This document shows positions 34,756-46,803 of a DNA stretch of 64,000 nt, piece by piece (position 1 is the first letter of the stretch; every line of letters starts with the position of its first letter). The stretch is taken from positions 310,001-374,000 of the forward strand of contig JBBPTG010000009.1 of the NCBI GenBank assembly GCA_038093975.1. Reading direction: 5' to 3'. The notes beneath the pieces are model-generated. The model did not search any database. It worked only from the letters and a program-made list of their open reading frames with translations, and was not told the DNA's origin. Both the position numbers and the translations under genes were made by a program. Source of the DNA: Chalciporus piperatus (Eukaryota; Basidiomycota; Agaricomycetes; Boletales; Boletaceae).

Positions 34756-36713
34756 TTAGGAAGGGGGAGCCTCACCACGAGGCTCTTGTTGACCCGAGCC
34801 TGTGTATGCATTATCTCAACAACCTTGCATCATTACCAATGTAGATTACGTACCTGCGCGCTCTCCGCCTCCACCTCGTCCTCGCCCTCGCCCGCGTCCT
34901 CGACCCCTGCCGCGATTCTCACCATCACCATTATTGCGCCAATCACCATCCATGCGGTTGTTGCGGTTATCTGGGGACGAGCGTTTGAGAGAGAAGCAGA
35001 GAAACGCTCAAAGTCACTTACCACGATCACCACCCCGCTCACCCCGCTCACCACCCCGCTCACCACCCCGGCGGAAGCCACCCCTGTCACCTCGGAACCC
35101 TCCGCGCATGTTGCCGCGCTCACCGCGATGACCTCTCCCGCGTCCGCGACCACCCCGAGAAGTTGGCATGAAACCGTCGTCTTCTGTCCGGGGTGCAGAC
35201 CGCTCATCCCCATCCAAAACTGGCGCAGACGAGGGTAGATTCACTTCGATCGCCTGAACTACAGGGGTAGCGGAACCAGAGGGGGCGAAGGTAGCTTGGA
35301 GATTTGCGATTGAGGGGAGGCCTTCTTCACCTACCTCCGCCCAGTCAATGGGTTGAGTTGAGATGCTCTGTGTGAACAATCAGTCATTGTAGTGAGTTAC
35401 GGGAACAAGGCACAGACTTCTGTGGGCTCAACAGTGACATTCTCCGTATCGGTTGGTTCTCCAGTACCGTTCTGTTCTACATCAGACTTTTCTACCCATT
35501 CAACATTTTGTTCGAATGACGGAGCCTCCAGTTCGCTTGCTTGCATGAAATGGAAACCGCCAGAGACACTCGTGTCTGGGATACCCGTGACAGGCTCACC
35601 CGTGACAGACCCATCGGTCACGGCGGCCTCGGCTTCGACAGTGGGCTCTGGCTCGGCTGGCAAAGGTGTAGGCTCGCGGGGAGGGTTGAGGAAAGATTGG
35701 ACAATGTCAAACAGACGGGTATCTAGGAGTAAAGGTGAGTTGGTCGTGTGACCATCCAAATCACATGACGTACATGGTACACCATCAAGATCGCCCTCCG
35801 CTGATAAGAAACCAGCCAGGACGGCTTGCTTGGTATCGCTTTCTTCTCCAAGAAGGGCGTCGCATGCCGTGAAGATGGCTGTCCCTTCGGTCTCGTCGAA
35901 GTCAAGTGCCACAGAAGGGACACCCCCAGTCGCGAGCATGGAACGCAAACGAAGCAATGTCAATATTGAAGAAGCATTTGCAGCGTAGGATGTCTGCGAG
36001 AGAGAAAGTAAGATAAGAGTTGAACCAGGAGATGAAGACCAACATTTGCGGAGGAAACAGCGTCTTGTACCTTGAGACGCTCTATCCGTTCAATTTCCGC
36101 GCGTTTCGATACTTGTTCACGACATGCGTCAGCCTCATGGACCTGCAAGTGTGTTTATATTATCCCTGGCGGTGATGTGCGTTAATCGTACCTCGATTGC
36201 TTTCTTAGTTTCTTCAAGCTCTTTCTGGACGGCTTCAAGAGAAGGAAGGGTCTTGAGTAACCGTTTTTGGTCATCGTTGAGTTTTTCATGCTCGGTCGAC
36301 GCGTAGCTTGCAACCCTGGACTACGAGGAGCGACTTGAGACCACAAGCATTTGATGGGGGAAACGGACAAAGAGACGTACTATTTTCTTGCTCACAGTGC
36401 GCATGCGTTTTTGCAGGAGTTCGATTACGGGGCTAGATTTGAGGTTCAGTTCATCATGTGTTGCTGCCTCTGAGGCTGCGACGAGCTCAAGGGGAGTGTT
36501 CGCCTCCTTGAGATCGGTCTCCTCTGGAGCCCTGTCTACCAGTGCGGGGGAGCTGGCATCGGGAAGATTGATAGACCCCTCTGCAGGTGAACCTGCTGGC
36601 AGTGGGGTTTTGCTTTTGTTCCCTGCCTTGCGCTTTTTCCTCTGAGTTTTCGATGCGGCAATCGAAGAAGGAGCACCGGGGATGACACGAGCAGCAGTAG
36701 TGATATCAGCCAT
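34756..36713 (-). CDS. Caprin-like RNA-associated protein with RGG tail
   Basis: Eight exons (36713-36381, 36320-36192, 36142-36044, 35993-35774, 35722-35418, 35367-35022, 34970-34854, 34799-34756) give 530 residues. A basic/Ala-rich start leads to a coiled-coil region (about residues 95-190) with KISRVASYASTEHEKLNDDQ, then LPSLEAVQKELEETKKAIE. This resembles the homologous region of Caprin-1, which binds FMRP/G3BP and regulates mRNA in granules. A middle acidic section contains many Glu/Thr/Val repeats. The C-terminal 130 residues are RGG/RGRG repeats interrupted by DNRNNRMDGDWRNNGDGE and end in GSGQQEPRGEAPPS. RGG repeats of this kind bind RNA and drive condensation. The Caprin relationship is inferred from the coiled coil plus RGG architecture. 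Confidence 0.82.
35025..35160 (-). repeat. RGG-coding imperfect tandem repeats
   Basis: ACCCCGCTCACC-type units on the plus strand encode GERGGERGERGG and RGGFRGDRGGFRRGG text in the Caprin-like protein. The repetition makes this part prone to length change. Confidence 0.75.
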
Positions 36714-36892
36714 GTTCAGAGGACGACGAGTAGAAGAAGAAAAAGTGTTGAACCCAAGTTGAACGAGGCAAACGAATTTCTTGTACAAACAGAGTGCGGC
36801 GATGCGAGGGCAATCATAAAGTTCCCACGATATTCACTAGCACATTACACTCGAGGTCAACTACACGTCTAAGTGTGAGAAATATTCAAGAC

Positions 36893-36910
36893 ATAAGTGC
36901 CGGATGTTAT
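36893..36910 (+). repeat. Direct repeat ATAAGTGCCGGATGTTAT, left copy
   Basis: Identical to 37967-37984. Similar GGATAT-rich text follows both copies, which suggests two ends of one old insertion or a dispersed repeat. Confidence 0.7.
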
Positions 36911-37966
36911 AGCCTGTAGACCCACCCGATACTGACCAAATATATGACGGATACACAGCAAATAAATTGCCGATTCATAGAGGAGATGCCGAATTATGTA
37001 TCTCGCCAGTGAAAGTCACCGCCTATCAGACGGATGTGGTGGGTATACTCGGACAATATTGAATCATTATAATGGTCAGTTGCCCCACTTGAGGCACCCG
37101 CCGGATATAGCCAAGATATAGGATGGATATAGGAAGATATAAGACTATCCTATCTGGTTATACAGCTGTTACTCATTGTGTACAGAGGCATACACAATAT
37201 CTAGAGTCCTTTATTTCTGCCCAATCCGAGTCCGAGAGCATTCAAGGTATGGTAATGGACTGGTTAATATTGTGTACTACCTAGCTAAGTACTGTAGATG
37301 AGTATGCTACAGTCACGAAGGACTTAGCATTTTTTCGAGGACAGTCCACAACAAACACAAACAACGGCGCCTTTCTCGAATCCTACCACGTCGTCTTGAC
37401 GTTGTCCAAACCGTCAACAAACACGCCTCAAATCATTCAAAAAAACGCTTCAAGTTGCCCAAACACACGTGCAGCATCCATAGATGCAAAGACACTGCCC
37501 ACGCACTATGACCCATTGCCAGCGGCTCGTCGACGCACCCGCGGATCTCAATTCAATCTTCGGAGGTTTTTGCGAGCGCAACCAACAAGCAGCATTCCCA
37601 CCGACGCAGTGCACGGACAGTCCGTGGGGCACTCACCATTGACTTGGGTACCTGTTCGTGCGTAAAGTAAGCCTCTAAAAGCATAGCTAGCTTGTACATG
37701 TACTCCCTATCCACAGTAACTAGCTCGACTCTTTATTCATCTGTAGACTATTGGATCGAATCTAGAATTTGATGGTTTTTTATTCGAGCATTGCCCGTTC
37801 AGTCCATAGGGTAGCATACATTGCATGGGTCGAGATCACCACAGAACCTATGTTCAATCTCGATATACATGCTATACTGGCTTGATATCCCAGCTACATC
37901 TGAACTTACATTGGCTGGATATTGGCACCCATGCTATATTTGCTGAGAGAATAAATTATTGATGGG

Positions 37967-37984
37967 ATAAGTGCCGGATGTTAT
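37967..37984 (+). repeat. Direct repeat ATAAGTGCCGGATGTTAT, right copy
   Basis: Identical to 36893-36910, 1074 bp away in the same orientation. Confidence 0.7.
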
Positions 37985-38087
37985 ATCTTAGGTATCCGTC
38001 GGATATGGGCCAGATACCCCCCCAACTGAATATCAAACGTATACTTTTCCCGACCAGACGTGTACTCGGAGTACTGGAGTAGGCGCA

Positions 38088-39179
38088 ATGCCCGACGACG
38101 ACAAAGATCTGCCAGTCAAAAACACAGAGCTATCCTTCCCAGACGGTAACATCGTCGTACTCGCGGGCTCTGTCTACTTCGTCGCCTATCAAGGTCTTCT
38201 AATCAGACACTCTGACGTACTCCAACATCTCATCAACACTATGGACAACCCACTGGTCATTGAAGGTCGTCCTGTCTTGTCGCTACCAGAACCCTCAGAT
38301 GGCATCGCGTGTTTCTTGAAGGCATTATACGACGGCATGTCTGTACATTCCCCCCATCTCTCGCGTGTGCTTTGACGTTCCCTAGCTCCTTTTTGACGTA
38401 CGACAAATCCGGTTTCAAGACCGTAGCAAGTCTTCTCCGCGTCCTCACCACCTACAACGTTCACCCCCTCCGGCAAGACGTCTTACGTGCTCTCTCCACT
38501 TCCTGGCCAACCACCCTCTCCCAGTGGGAGGCCCGTGAATGCAGCGTGAGGACCACAGACGATCTACCACATCCCATGTCGGTGCCTTCTTATCGCCGGT
38601 TCAGGTTCGATACCACTCATTATTCACAGCGAAGTCATAAATTTAGCTAGAGAAATCAACGCTCCGTCTCTCTTGCCCTCCGCCATGTACGATCTCTCTC
38701 GTTCCACCCCGAGTGCAGCTGCGATAGGCGTCTTCGATCCTCAACTCGGTGACAACATCAGGCTGGGCGAAACCGACCTCCACTGCGTGCTCCGTGGACG
38801 CGAACTTGCCTCGTGTTACTTGTCCACTTTCATCGTCAACGAACTAGAAGGAAGAGTCCCCTCTGCATGGTGCCTGCACCGGAACGACCCGCGCTCTTTG
38901 GCAAAACGCGCTTGTCAAATCTCAATCGAGGCTATCACATTCGAGCTTCTTCGAGACATCAACGGAATCATCAATCGGCGTACCTCGGATCCTCTCTTCG
39001 CGATGACGGAGGCCGAAGAGATGCAGACAAGGGTCGGCGCTTCTGAAGACCACTCTGCTTCGATGAGGACGTGCGAGGTGTGCCGCGTGGAGTTCTCTGC
39101 CGCGGTTCTTGCCGCCAAAGAAGATTTCTGGTCAAAGTTGCCTCGATGGTTTGGCGTAGATGTTCCTGACTGGAGTTGA
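38088..39179 (+). CDS. BTB/POZ domain protein
   Basis: Three exons (38088-38338, 38386-38577, 38630-39179) give 330 residues. The start has the usual fungal BTB layout: FPDGNIVVLAGSVYFVAYQG, then LLIRHSDVLQHLI and LSLPEPSDGIACFLKALYDG. It is followed by YDKSGFKTVASLLRVLTTYN and helical repeats (LARE-INAPSLLPSAMYDLS). BTB domains dimerise and often bring substrates to Cullin-3. This subgroup is numerous in Agaricomycetes and lacks known roles. The C-terminus carries a CxxC-like pair in MRTCEVCRVEF. No nuclear signal is obvious. Confidence 0.87.
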
Positions 39180-39601
39180 GCTCATGCCTCGTGGACATGT
39201 TATTTGCACCACTCCGATTAGACGGTTATTCATGTACTCTATTCTGGCTGTAATTGTCGTGCATGTATGCGCTCAGATGTCGACTTGTCACTTGTGTCTC
39301 ATTCGGTTGGAACACGCGTCGTCGGAAGCGTTTCCACGAGACGCGTTTCACTCGACTCAATCTGAGTGCTGGGAATTCACTGCACTGGTGTGTATAGTAT
39401 CTCGGGGGCGGCGCGTCTCATGAAACTTGACCTAGAAATTTACTCAGCGCGGCCAGGGATAGGCAGCCTTTTATTAAGGTAAGACAATCTTCCTACTCTT
39501 CCGGGTCCAAGGTCGTTCACTCGTACTCACAGGATTCACAGATCAGGGACTAGTACTCACACTCCACTGAATACGTGCTAAACGTCGCGTCCGGAACAAG
39601 T
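39180..39601. other. Intergenic, no gene seen
   Basis: Flank between the BTB gene and SPO11. No supported features. Confidence 0.5.
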
Positions 39602-41538
39602 ATGGAGCCGGAGAAAGATATCTCAAACCCAGAATTCTCGCAACACGAGAAAGAATTGACTGACGACGAGAGCAACGAGGAAGATGATGAGGACAGTTCA
39701 ATGTAAGCCTCCCTCTGCTCTCTCAGCTATCCCCTCTGAGACTCGGGCGTACCCCGGTCAGTGAGACATTAGAGCGCATTGAGAATCTTACGCTTAACAT
39801 TCTCGAGAAAATTGTTGCATCGCTCAAGAAGACCCAACGCAGCCGGGAGTGTGATAACGCTTCAACGAAATCCCATCGGCAGAAAGAATGTGGAGTAGAA
39901 ATACGGATTGCGGACAGACGAAAGGGTCATTCTGCAGGGCAAGTCCTTGTCGTTTTTCTTGCGTCGATCTACAGTTAGCAGTAGGGGTGCTACACGCATG
40001 CTCACATACCCCGGACTCGGAAAGAGCAAGGGACCAAGCTCAAGGCCCATTGGTATGTGAATTACCAATTTTTTATGTAGGCGCTTGACCTGTTAACCGT
40101 CTATTACTCGCAGCTCAGCTCCTTCAAGTCATGAATCTTGCGCACGAAGCCCTCAGTCAGGATCTCTCACTCACTAAACGGTAGGCGGTATCCTCACCCT
40201 TGAGACTAGACAACATATTAACGGAAAAATATCCAGAGATCTCTTCTACAAAGACGTACCGCTTTTCAGGTCACAACAGACCGTAGACAAAGTGAGTCTG
40301 AGCATTGTAATGTAATTACATCTGACTAGGCAAGCTTGTGGATGATCTTGCGGCAACCTTGGAGCTCAACAGGGCAGACTTGAACATCGTACGTGTTCTC
40401 CCCGTGATTGTATTCATCATTGAACGCATGTGTGCAGCGAGCTACCTCGAAAGGCCTCGTCTGTGGTAGCGGTTTGGTCATATATTTACTGGATGGTCAG
40501 ACTATATGCGTTAACGATTCCGAGGTACGCAAACGCAGTCTAGCATTCATGATCGTATCCAATACCATGACCACACAATAAGGGTACGTTAATTCCAGCT
40601 GGAGAGGATATCGAACGGTTCGAACTCGAGTCCGATGTTAAATGGGTCCTCGTCGTTGAAAAAGAGGTAAAGTACCGAAGATCTGGTTGTGCTGTGGTTG
40701 GCCGCTGAGAGGTCTTTTCGATATCCAGGCTGTCTTTCAAACGCTATGCCGCTTACGATTCACCGGGTATCCTGGGTTGCCTGGATGTGGTTTAATCATC
40801 ACGGTAACATGCTTCCACTCCTTTGCGATATCCGGCTCACTTGGCCCTGCAGGGAAAAGGGTACCCAGATATAGCTACTCGGCACCTGGTGAAGACTTTG
40901 TCAGACAACCTTCCAGACGAGTAAGAAGTCATGATTTTTCTTTACACTCCTGAACGCCTTGCAGTATACCAATATTAGGTTTGGTCGACGGAGACGCGTA
41001 CGGCCTAGACATCATTTCAGTGTACAAACAAGGTAGCCAAAGCCTTCGACACGAGAATGAAAAGCTTGCTGCGCATCGTATCCAATGGCTTGGGATCCGG
41101 GCCTCTGAACTCACAGAGTATGAAGGCTGGTTCATACATCTGGAACATTTGCTTTCTTAAATGTTGTCATAGCCTCGACATTCCTCTGGATGCGCTCATA
41201 CCCATCACGAAACACGACGAGAAAAAGGTTAGTGATTTACTCGTGAAGCGATGTATGTTGTCACATCGCTCGCTGTTATAGGCCATGTCGATGCTACGAC
41301 TTGATCTTCCTATGGAATGGAGGCACGCGCTCCGTGTTTATTTTCTGAGATATTATTCAATCCCACTCGCAGACAGGAACTCATGCGCATTCTCCACACA
41401 CGAAGGAAGGCGGAGATCGAGATCTTGACTAGTGGAGGATCGGGAAGTCAGGACGGCGTGGAAAACTGTCGAGGAATTCCTTGCCTTGTGCGTTATCTCA
41501 GTCACAGAATTCTTCATTTCATAGAGATGTCTACTTGA
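39602..41538 (+). CDS. SPO11: Meiotic double-strand-break transesterase SPO11
   Basis: Spo11 is the topoisomerase VI-A-like enzyme that makes the DNA breaks starting meiotic recombination. Fourteen exons (39602-39702, 39762-39938, 39982-40052, 40114-40180, 40237-40291, 40335-40388, 40438-40524, 40583-40666, 40729-40803, 40853-40920, 40965-41117, 41173-41227, 41282-41322, 41373-41538) give 417 residues. The catalytic tyrosine is Tyr143 in LTKRDLFYKDVPLF. The Toprim metal site is seen as VVEKEAVFQTL and VDGDAYGLDI. The C-terminus has LHTRRKAEIEIL. An acidic disordered leader precedes the domain. Two introns (39939-39981 and 41323-41372) require GC donors to keep frame and family sequence. Such a dense intron set may allow meiosis-specific splicing control. 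Confidence 0.93.
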
Positions 41539-41709
41539 GGCGGTAATGGATCCAGTTGTTCTGTTCGAACCATCGAACCAGATTGGTCGTCTTATAGAAG
41601 GTTAGGTGTGTTGGGTACCACGCAAATACCCCTGATTCCTGAGGCGCCTAAATGATATTATGTAACATACCCAACTTGTTGATCAAGGACCTCATCCTAC
41701 ACATGCAAC

Positions 41710-44700
41710 ATGGCTCACGAGATGGTCGCATTACTTCAGGAAGACGAGAAGTTTTCACTTCCCGCACTAGCGGGCATCTCATCGTACTTTTCCATACCAC
41801 GGTTAGATGATAAACCTCAAAATCCCATCGTTCAAAGCATAGACCTGCATAGTCACCACGCGTCTGTGCTACCCCCCACACAATCTCATACCGCGGATTT
41901 GCCCTCAGACCCTGTGGTAAATTCCTCCAATTCTGGCGTCAGCTCGCTGTGGAATGGCATTTCGCACCTTCCTACCCAAGGCACAGTGCGTATTCTTCTA
42001 CTGTAGACGCGACGTGGTCCAATGAAGATGTCAGGACCTTTCTGTGTCGTGGGACGCGCATTTGAATGATCGAAATTCTCCTTTTCTGACTGAACAACCC
42101 GCTACTGTCTCGAGTCTTCTACAATCCCGGTTAGTTCTCAGGAATATATCTCGAGATGATTAAGTCGGCATTGTTGAACGTTGATTCAGGGCACAGCCTA
42201 GCGTGCATTCAACAGCTACGAAGGTCGTTCAACTCTCAGAGAGCGATCCATTTAGTTCTCTACGATTAGTTGTGCTAGGAACTTCGTCCCCATTATACGT
42301 GTGGGACGTCCGCTCACAATCGTTTGTACAAAGGGGTCCGTCTGAGAGATCTCCACCCGACTTGCTGGTCCAAACCAAGCACAACTCACTGTCGCGAAGG
42401 TTTATTATCCCAACAAGTCTCGTTTACTAGTACTAAACAAGCTTCTAGTCATCTTCAACGCTTCCTTGACCTGGGCACTCTCGTACGCCGGCTGGAAATA
42501 TTAATCCATGATCTTCGTAGAAGGTAGGAAGTCATTATCTATTCTTGATTTCGAAAATGCAGATTTGAAATCGAGACAAGGACGTATCAATCCCGTGGTG
42601 CACGCCTTTGCACATGGCCTTTCGTCAGTACTGACGCTTATTCGAGACCGTTTGTCGCATGGACCACTTTTCTACACAACCGAATCTTCAAATTTCCACT
42701 GCCTTGCTACAGTCTGGTTCCACTATGCAGAGCTAGAGCAGCTTGTGATATCTCTTGCTTCGTTGTGTCATAGAGTACGTGCCTTCCGGATCCATTTTCT
42801 CCCAGTCTGCTCGTTCTCATCGTGAAGCTCAGAGCATAGATTCGACTCCTGATAACTTTTCGGAGATTCCAACCTCTCCGGTCGATCTGCTGTCCCTTTT
42901 GTACGACGCTTTCGAAACGCACGTGGAGCTTCATTCTCCTCGCGACATCACCGCTATCATGGCATACATTCTGACGATCACATCAAAACCATATATCGGC
43001 TCCCTTTGCAAGTTGCTGGCATATGGAGAAGGTCGTCGGCTACGCACCCTCAACCACCAGAAAACCCAAGCCCTGGAACTTACCATGCAATTTGAAGGCG
43101 AGGAACCAGAGATTACTTTGCTCGAGGAGGACGGTGGGATTGATGCAGACGGTCCCTTCCCGAAATTTATCCTCGCAGATCTGGCAAGTATCATATCGGT
43201 GGCGCACAGGTCACTGAAACTCCTCGAAGCTGCTCAGCCGGAGCACCCAATTTTCTCCACGGACGCCACTCACAAAGATATTTCCTGGATATGGGCTGAA
43301 TCAAGCATCAACACCGCATGGAGCAAGCATGATACTGTCCCTCGAGATCCGGTCCTTGAATCACCTCAGATTCCAGAGGCGCTTCAGGTAGACCTACCAC
43401 CAGGCGAATACGATCCCGAACTCCAGGATTTCAGAGTCTTTGATTTGGAACCCGGCACTTTTCCATCCCCGGACCGCGACTATCAAGTTATCCTCGACGA
43501 GCTCATGGACAAATTCCCAAAAATACTGCCGAACATAGCACCCAGCCCGTCCCTCCTATGTCAGATCATGTTTACCCCCCTCCATACTCATGCAGCGTCG
43601 CTTTCCCGTGCGCTCCTGGAAGTATTCCTGGATCGCTCTTCATTCCTTTGTATCGATTCCCACCTCGAATTGCTTCGCTCTCATATGCTGCTCACCTCGC
43701 ATTCATTCAAGTCGCGACTCACGGCCGCTCTATTCTCCGATGAGGAAGACAGAGTAGACCAGAGTACACAAATGTATAATTTACTGCGGTACAGGTTAAG
43801 AGGTGCAACTCTACCCGAGCAACCTCCCAAAGGTCGCTGGCCAGTGGGGTTAGCTCCCTTGCTGGTGACCAGGGATTCTTGGCCTCCAGGTGGCTCTGAA
43901 CTTAGCTTCATCCTCCGAACCGTCATAGTGGATTCCCAACAGGTTGTGCCCTCGAACGCGGACAACGTTGCTTCTAATTCAGAAGGCTTGCAGCGTGTCG
44001 CAGCCGAAGCTGAGTCTCGCTTAGGTTTCGCGATACGAGAGCTTAGTGGTAGAGGACGCGAGCGTTGGCTGGACCCCCTTGGTAAGTACGCCATCTACAG
44101 AATTTTAAAAATCCTCGTTAATCGAAACATCACAGCAATCGAGTACGTTTGATTCACATCGAGGTATCAATGGTATTAACGTGCACAGAGCGTTAGATTT
44201 CCTGTACCTTGATTACAAGGTCCCACATCCCTTGGATGCGTTGATCCCGACTTCAGCTCTGTCGAAGTATCAAAGAATCTTTGCGCTCTTGCTTCGCTTG
44301 ACCCGAGGTTAGTAGCTATCGCTGTTCCTCTTCTATGACTGACAGGTTGGCTTAGTCGAGTGTGCGATCCGTGCCGTCTTCCGCTTGACACGTAACATGG
44401 CGGACCTCCTCTTCCCTACATTCACGTCTTCTCAAAAGTTGCTCCTCCATTTCCGCTTTGTTGCACATTCCTTTCTCACCACACTATCGACATACATATA
44501 CGACACTGCCATCGGGGGTAACTTTGACGCCTTTCTCGCCCGCCTTGCTGCATGTCGCGAAAATCCCGATGGACCGAGTGGGTTTACTGACGCATTTGCG
44601 CTTGCAGACTGCCACTCGTCTGTTCTCGACGATATCCTCAGTGCTTGCCTGCTGAGGTCATCTCAACGGGCTGCTGGTGACGTTCTGCGAGGGAGCTTGG

Positions 44701-45040
44701 AGATCGTTCTTGAGTTCTGTGTCTTTGTCGGCGATCTGAGGAGTGGTGGGATCCCAGAGTATCGAGCGGCTCCTGTGCTCGAAGAGCTTTACGTATCGTT
44801 CCGCAAGAAGATCTCCACATTGGCAAGTGAAACTTATTTTCTCTCTGGCACGATGATGGCTGACATGGTGTCGCTCAGATAAAGATGATGGACACGATAT
44901 TGGAGAAGGACGGCAAATCATTACAATTGCGTCAGGAGCAATTTCAGGAACACAGGGACCCTCCAGGTGGTGTGGAATCACTCCGACATCTCTCAACATG
45001 TCTGAATCAGAGCGATTGGTGGATAAAAGTATCGAAATAA
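41710..45040 (+). CDS. Gamma-tubulin complex component (Spc97/Spc98 family, GCP5/6-like)
   Basis: This is a subunit of the complex that nucleates microtubules at the spindle pole body. Ten exons (41710-41985, 42035-42129, 42190-42399, 42449-42516, 42563-42774, 42833-44081, 44136-44142, 44189-44307, 44356-44822, 44879-45040) give 954 residues. The N-terminal GRIP1-like part includes LGTLVRRLEILIHDL and INPVVHAFAHGL. The C-terminal GRIP2 signature is LDYKVPHPLDALIPTSALSK followed by YQRIFALLLRLTRVE. The end is CLNQSDWWIKVSK. The long acidic mid-region points to GCP5/6 rather than GCP2/3, but this is not firm. The last intron (44823-44878) has a GC donor (TTG|GCAAGT). Retention would stop translation at 44882 and lose 54 residues. 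Exon 7 is seven bases. A TACTAAAC branch site supports the acceptor at 42448. Confidence 0.88.
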
Positions 45041-45196
45041 TATGATTTATATAGTCGTACGCATCGATAATAGTCCTGCTCTGTGTGTATAAAACTATAA
45101 GCATAAATCTAGAAATCCCATCCTGGATAACATGGAGCGTGAACATGAAATGGCTACAAGATAATGGCAATAGTACAATGTGATGAAAAAAAATTG

Positions 45197-46803
45197 TTAG
45201 TCTCGGGAAGCCTCGTCCAAGGGTTTGTCTGGTATGGAAGGTAGAGCTGCCTTGATGTCCTTGGACATCCGACCGCTCTCCCGGATCCATATTGCCCGCA
45301 CCTCCTCCTCACGCGGATCTGTATTTGTTGACGTTGCGTCCACTCCTAAACCCCGAAGCACCTCTTCCACACGAATGGAGTCCGCCACTTTGATATCTTG
45401 AGCGGTGGCAGCACCTTTGCCTGGTGATCCGAAGGAAGAAGTTCGACCGAAGCCACGGCGACCAGATTTCGAGGGGGAAAGGATTGCTGCACATGACGAG
45501 GACGAGGACACGAGGCCACATGTCTCCAACACGCTAACCAGGTCTGAGAATTCACTGCGAGACACGGGAGTGAAAATCCCATTATCCGAGCGTTCAAGGA
45601 TGGTCACGTAGTAGGTGTAGAGTTGGGGAAGTTCGAGAATTCCCCACTTGGAAGCGAAGCTTGAGCGTTTGGTGGGGGTTCTGAGAAGAGAATTGGAGAT
45701 GGTTGATAATGGGAGGGCAGCATCCATCCGCTTGGACCCGAGAACGACGGCAAGTAGCACCAATCTCGATTGTAAACCGAGGTTGCGAACCTTGGTTGCT
45801 ATCTCGCTATTATTGGACACGTGAGGAGCGGAGGGATTTGACTGGGATGGGAGATAAGCCTTGAGTGCGGCAAGGATATGATTAGGCGTGATGCTGGGCA
45901 CCGGGGTAGCCATAGGGTTCTCAGCTTGTACAGAGGAGGATACTGCAAGGTCGATGGCACCTCGCAGGACCTCAAACAGCATCCTAACATCACCAGTCTG
46001 GGATGCGACTTTTTTGGAAAGCAAGGTCAGCGGACCGATCGGGAGGAACGTCTTGAGCTGCTCCGAGTAACACTGCGAGCCATTAATATCGCTGAATGGT
46101 GAGAGACGCGCTTGTAAAACGTCAAGCAGCTGGGAGGCTGAGTAGGCGCCAAAATGGAGGGTCAAGACATTGGCCGATTCATCGTCGACGGAGCTGCTTG
46201 AAACGGAGAGGGTATGGGTATTTGCTATGCCAATGATGCGAACAGCAGAGAAGTGTTTGCGAGCAAGAGAGAACACGGCAGAAAAGGCATGTGAAGATTT
46301 TGCAATGTGATCGAGTTCATCAAGGACAATGAGACTGGTGTGATTCCGTCAGCATAAATAGAAATGAGGTCAAGAGGAGTGTACCATCTTCGTTCGTGCG
46401 AGGTAAGAATCTTGTCCAGGAGTCGTTTGCCTTTTGCCTTTCCGGCTTTGGTACGTTTTACGAGTGTGGAATCCTGGAGGCTTTCACAGAGACATTCCCA
46501 AAGGTCCTCTACACTGTGTATGGCCATGCAGTTGACCGAGATCACTTTTAGATCGTCGCAGTATTCGAGTCCTGCTATTACTGAGTTTACCAACGCTGTC
46601 TTCCCAGTTCCGGGTGTTCCGGATATGAACAGACACGGCTTGGATAGTTGGTCGGAAGAGATGCCGTCCCTAGCAGACGCGATAAACTGGGTGATCACAT
46701 CGCGTTCTGCGGTCCTGCCAGCGATGGTAAATGTGCCATTGCAGGTTGGTCGTAACAGAGAGCGAACGCGAGCGTGTATAGGTACGAGTGCGACGGGTGT
46801 CAT
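45197..46803 (-). CDS. CDC6: Replication licensing ATPase CDC6
   Basis: Cdc6 loads the MCM helicase with ORC and Cdt1 at origins. Two exons (46803-46385, 46334-45197) give 518 residues, the normal size. Walker A is SGTPGTGKTALV, Walker B is LIVLDELDHIAKSS, and sensor 1 is IIGIANT. The C-terminal winged helix follows around SRLVLLAVVLGSKRMD and ILELPQLYTYYVTILE, and a Ser-rich insert precedes the end. The N-terminus is short, without the long CDK-site-rich leader of some homologues. An upstream exon cannot be excluded, but the next in-frame codons upstream lack an ATG. It converges on the GCP gene with only 156 bp between the stop codons, so the 3' untranslated regions probably overlap. Confidence 0.93.

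Larger units (their letters stand above)
36714..38087. other. Intergenic, 1.37 kb, AT-rich, with diverged repeats
   Basis: No gene is supported. The stretch is AT-richer than its surroundings. It contains many TATA/GGATAT-like words and a pair of identical 18-bp direct repeats (36893-36910 and 37967-37984). It could be a degenerate mobile element. Confidence 0.5.

Noticed and set aside
37396..37665. 89-residue plus-strand frame in the repeat region
   Set aside because: It starts at a non-ATG codon, has no splice partners and lies between repeats.
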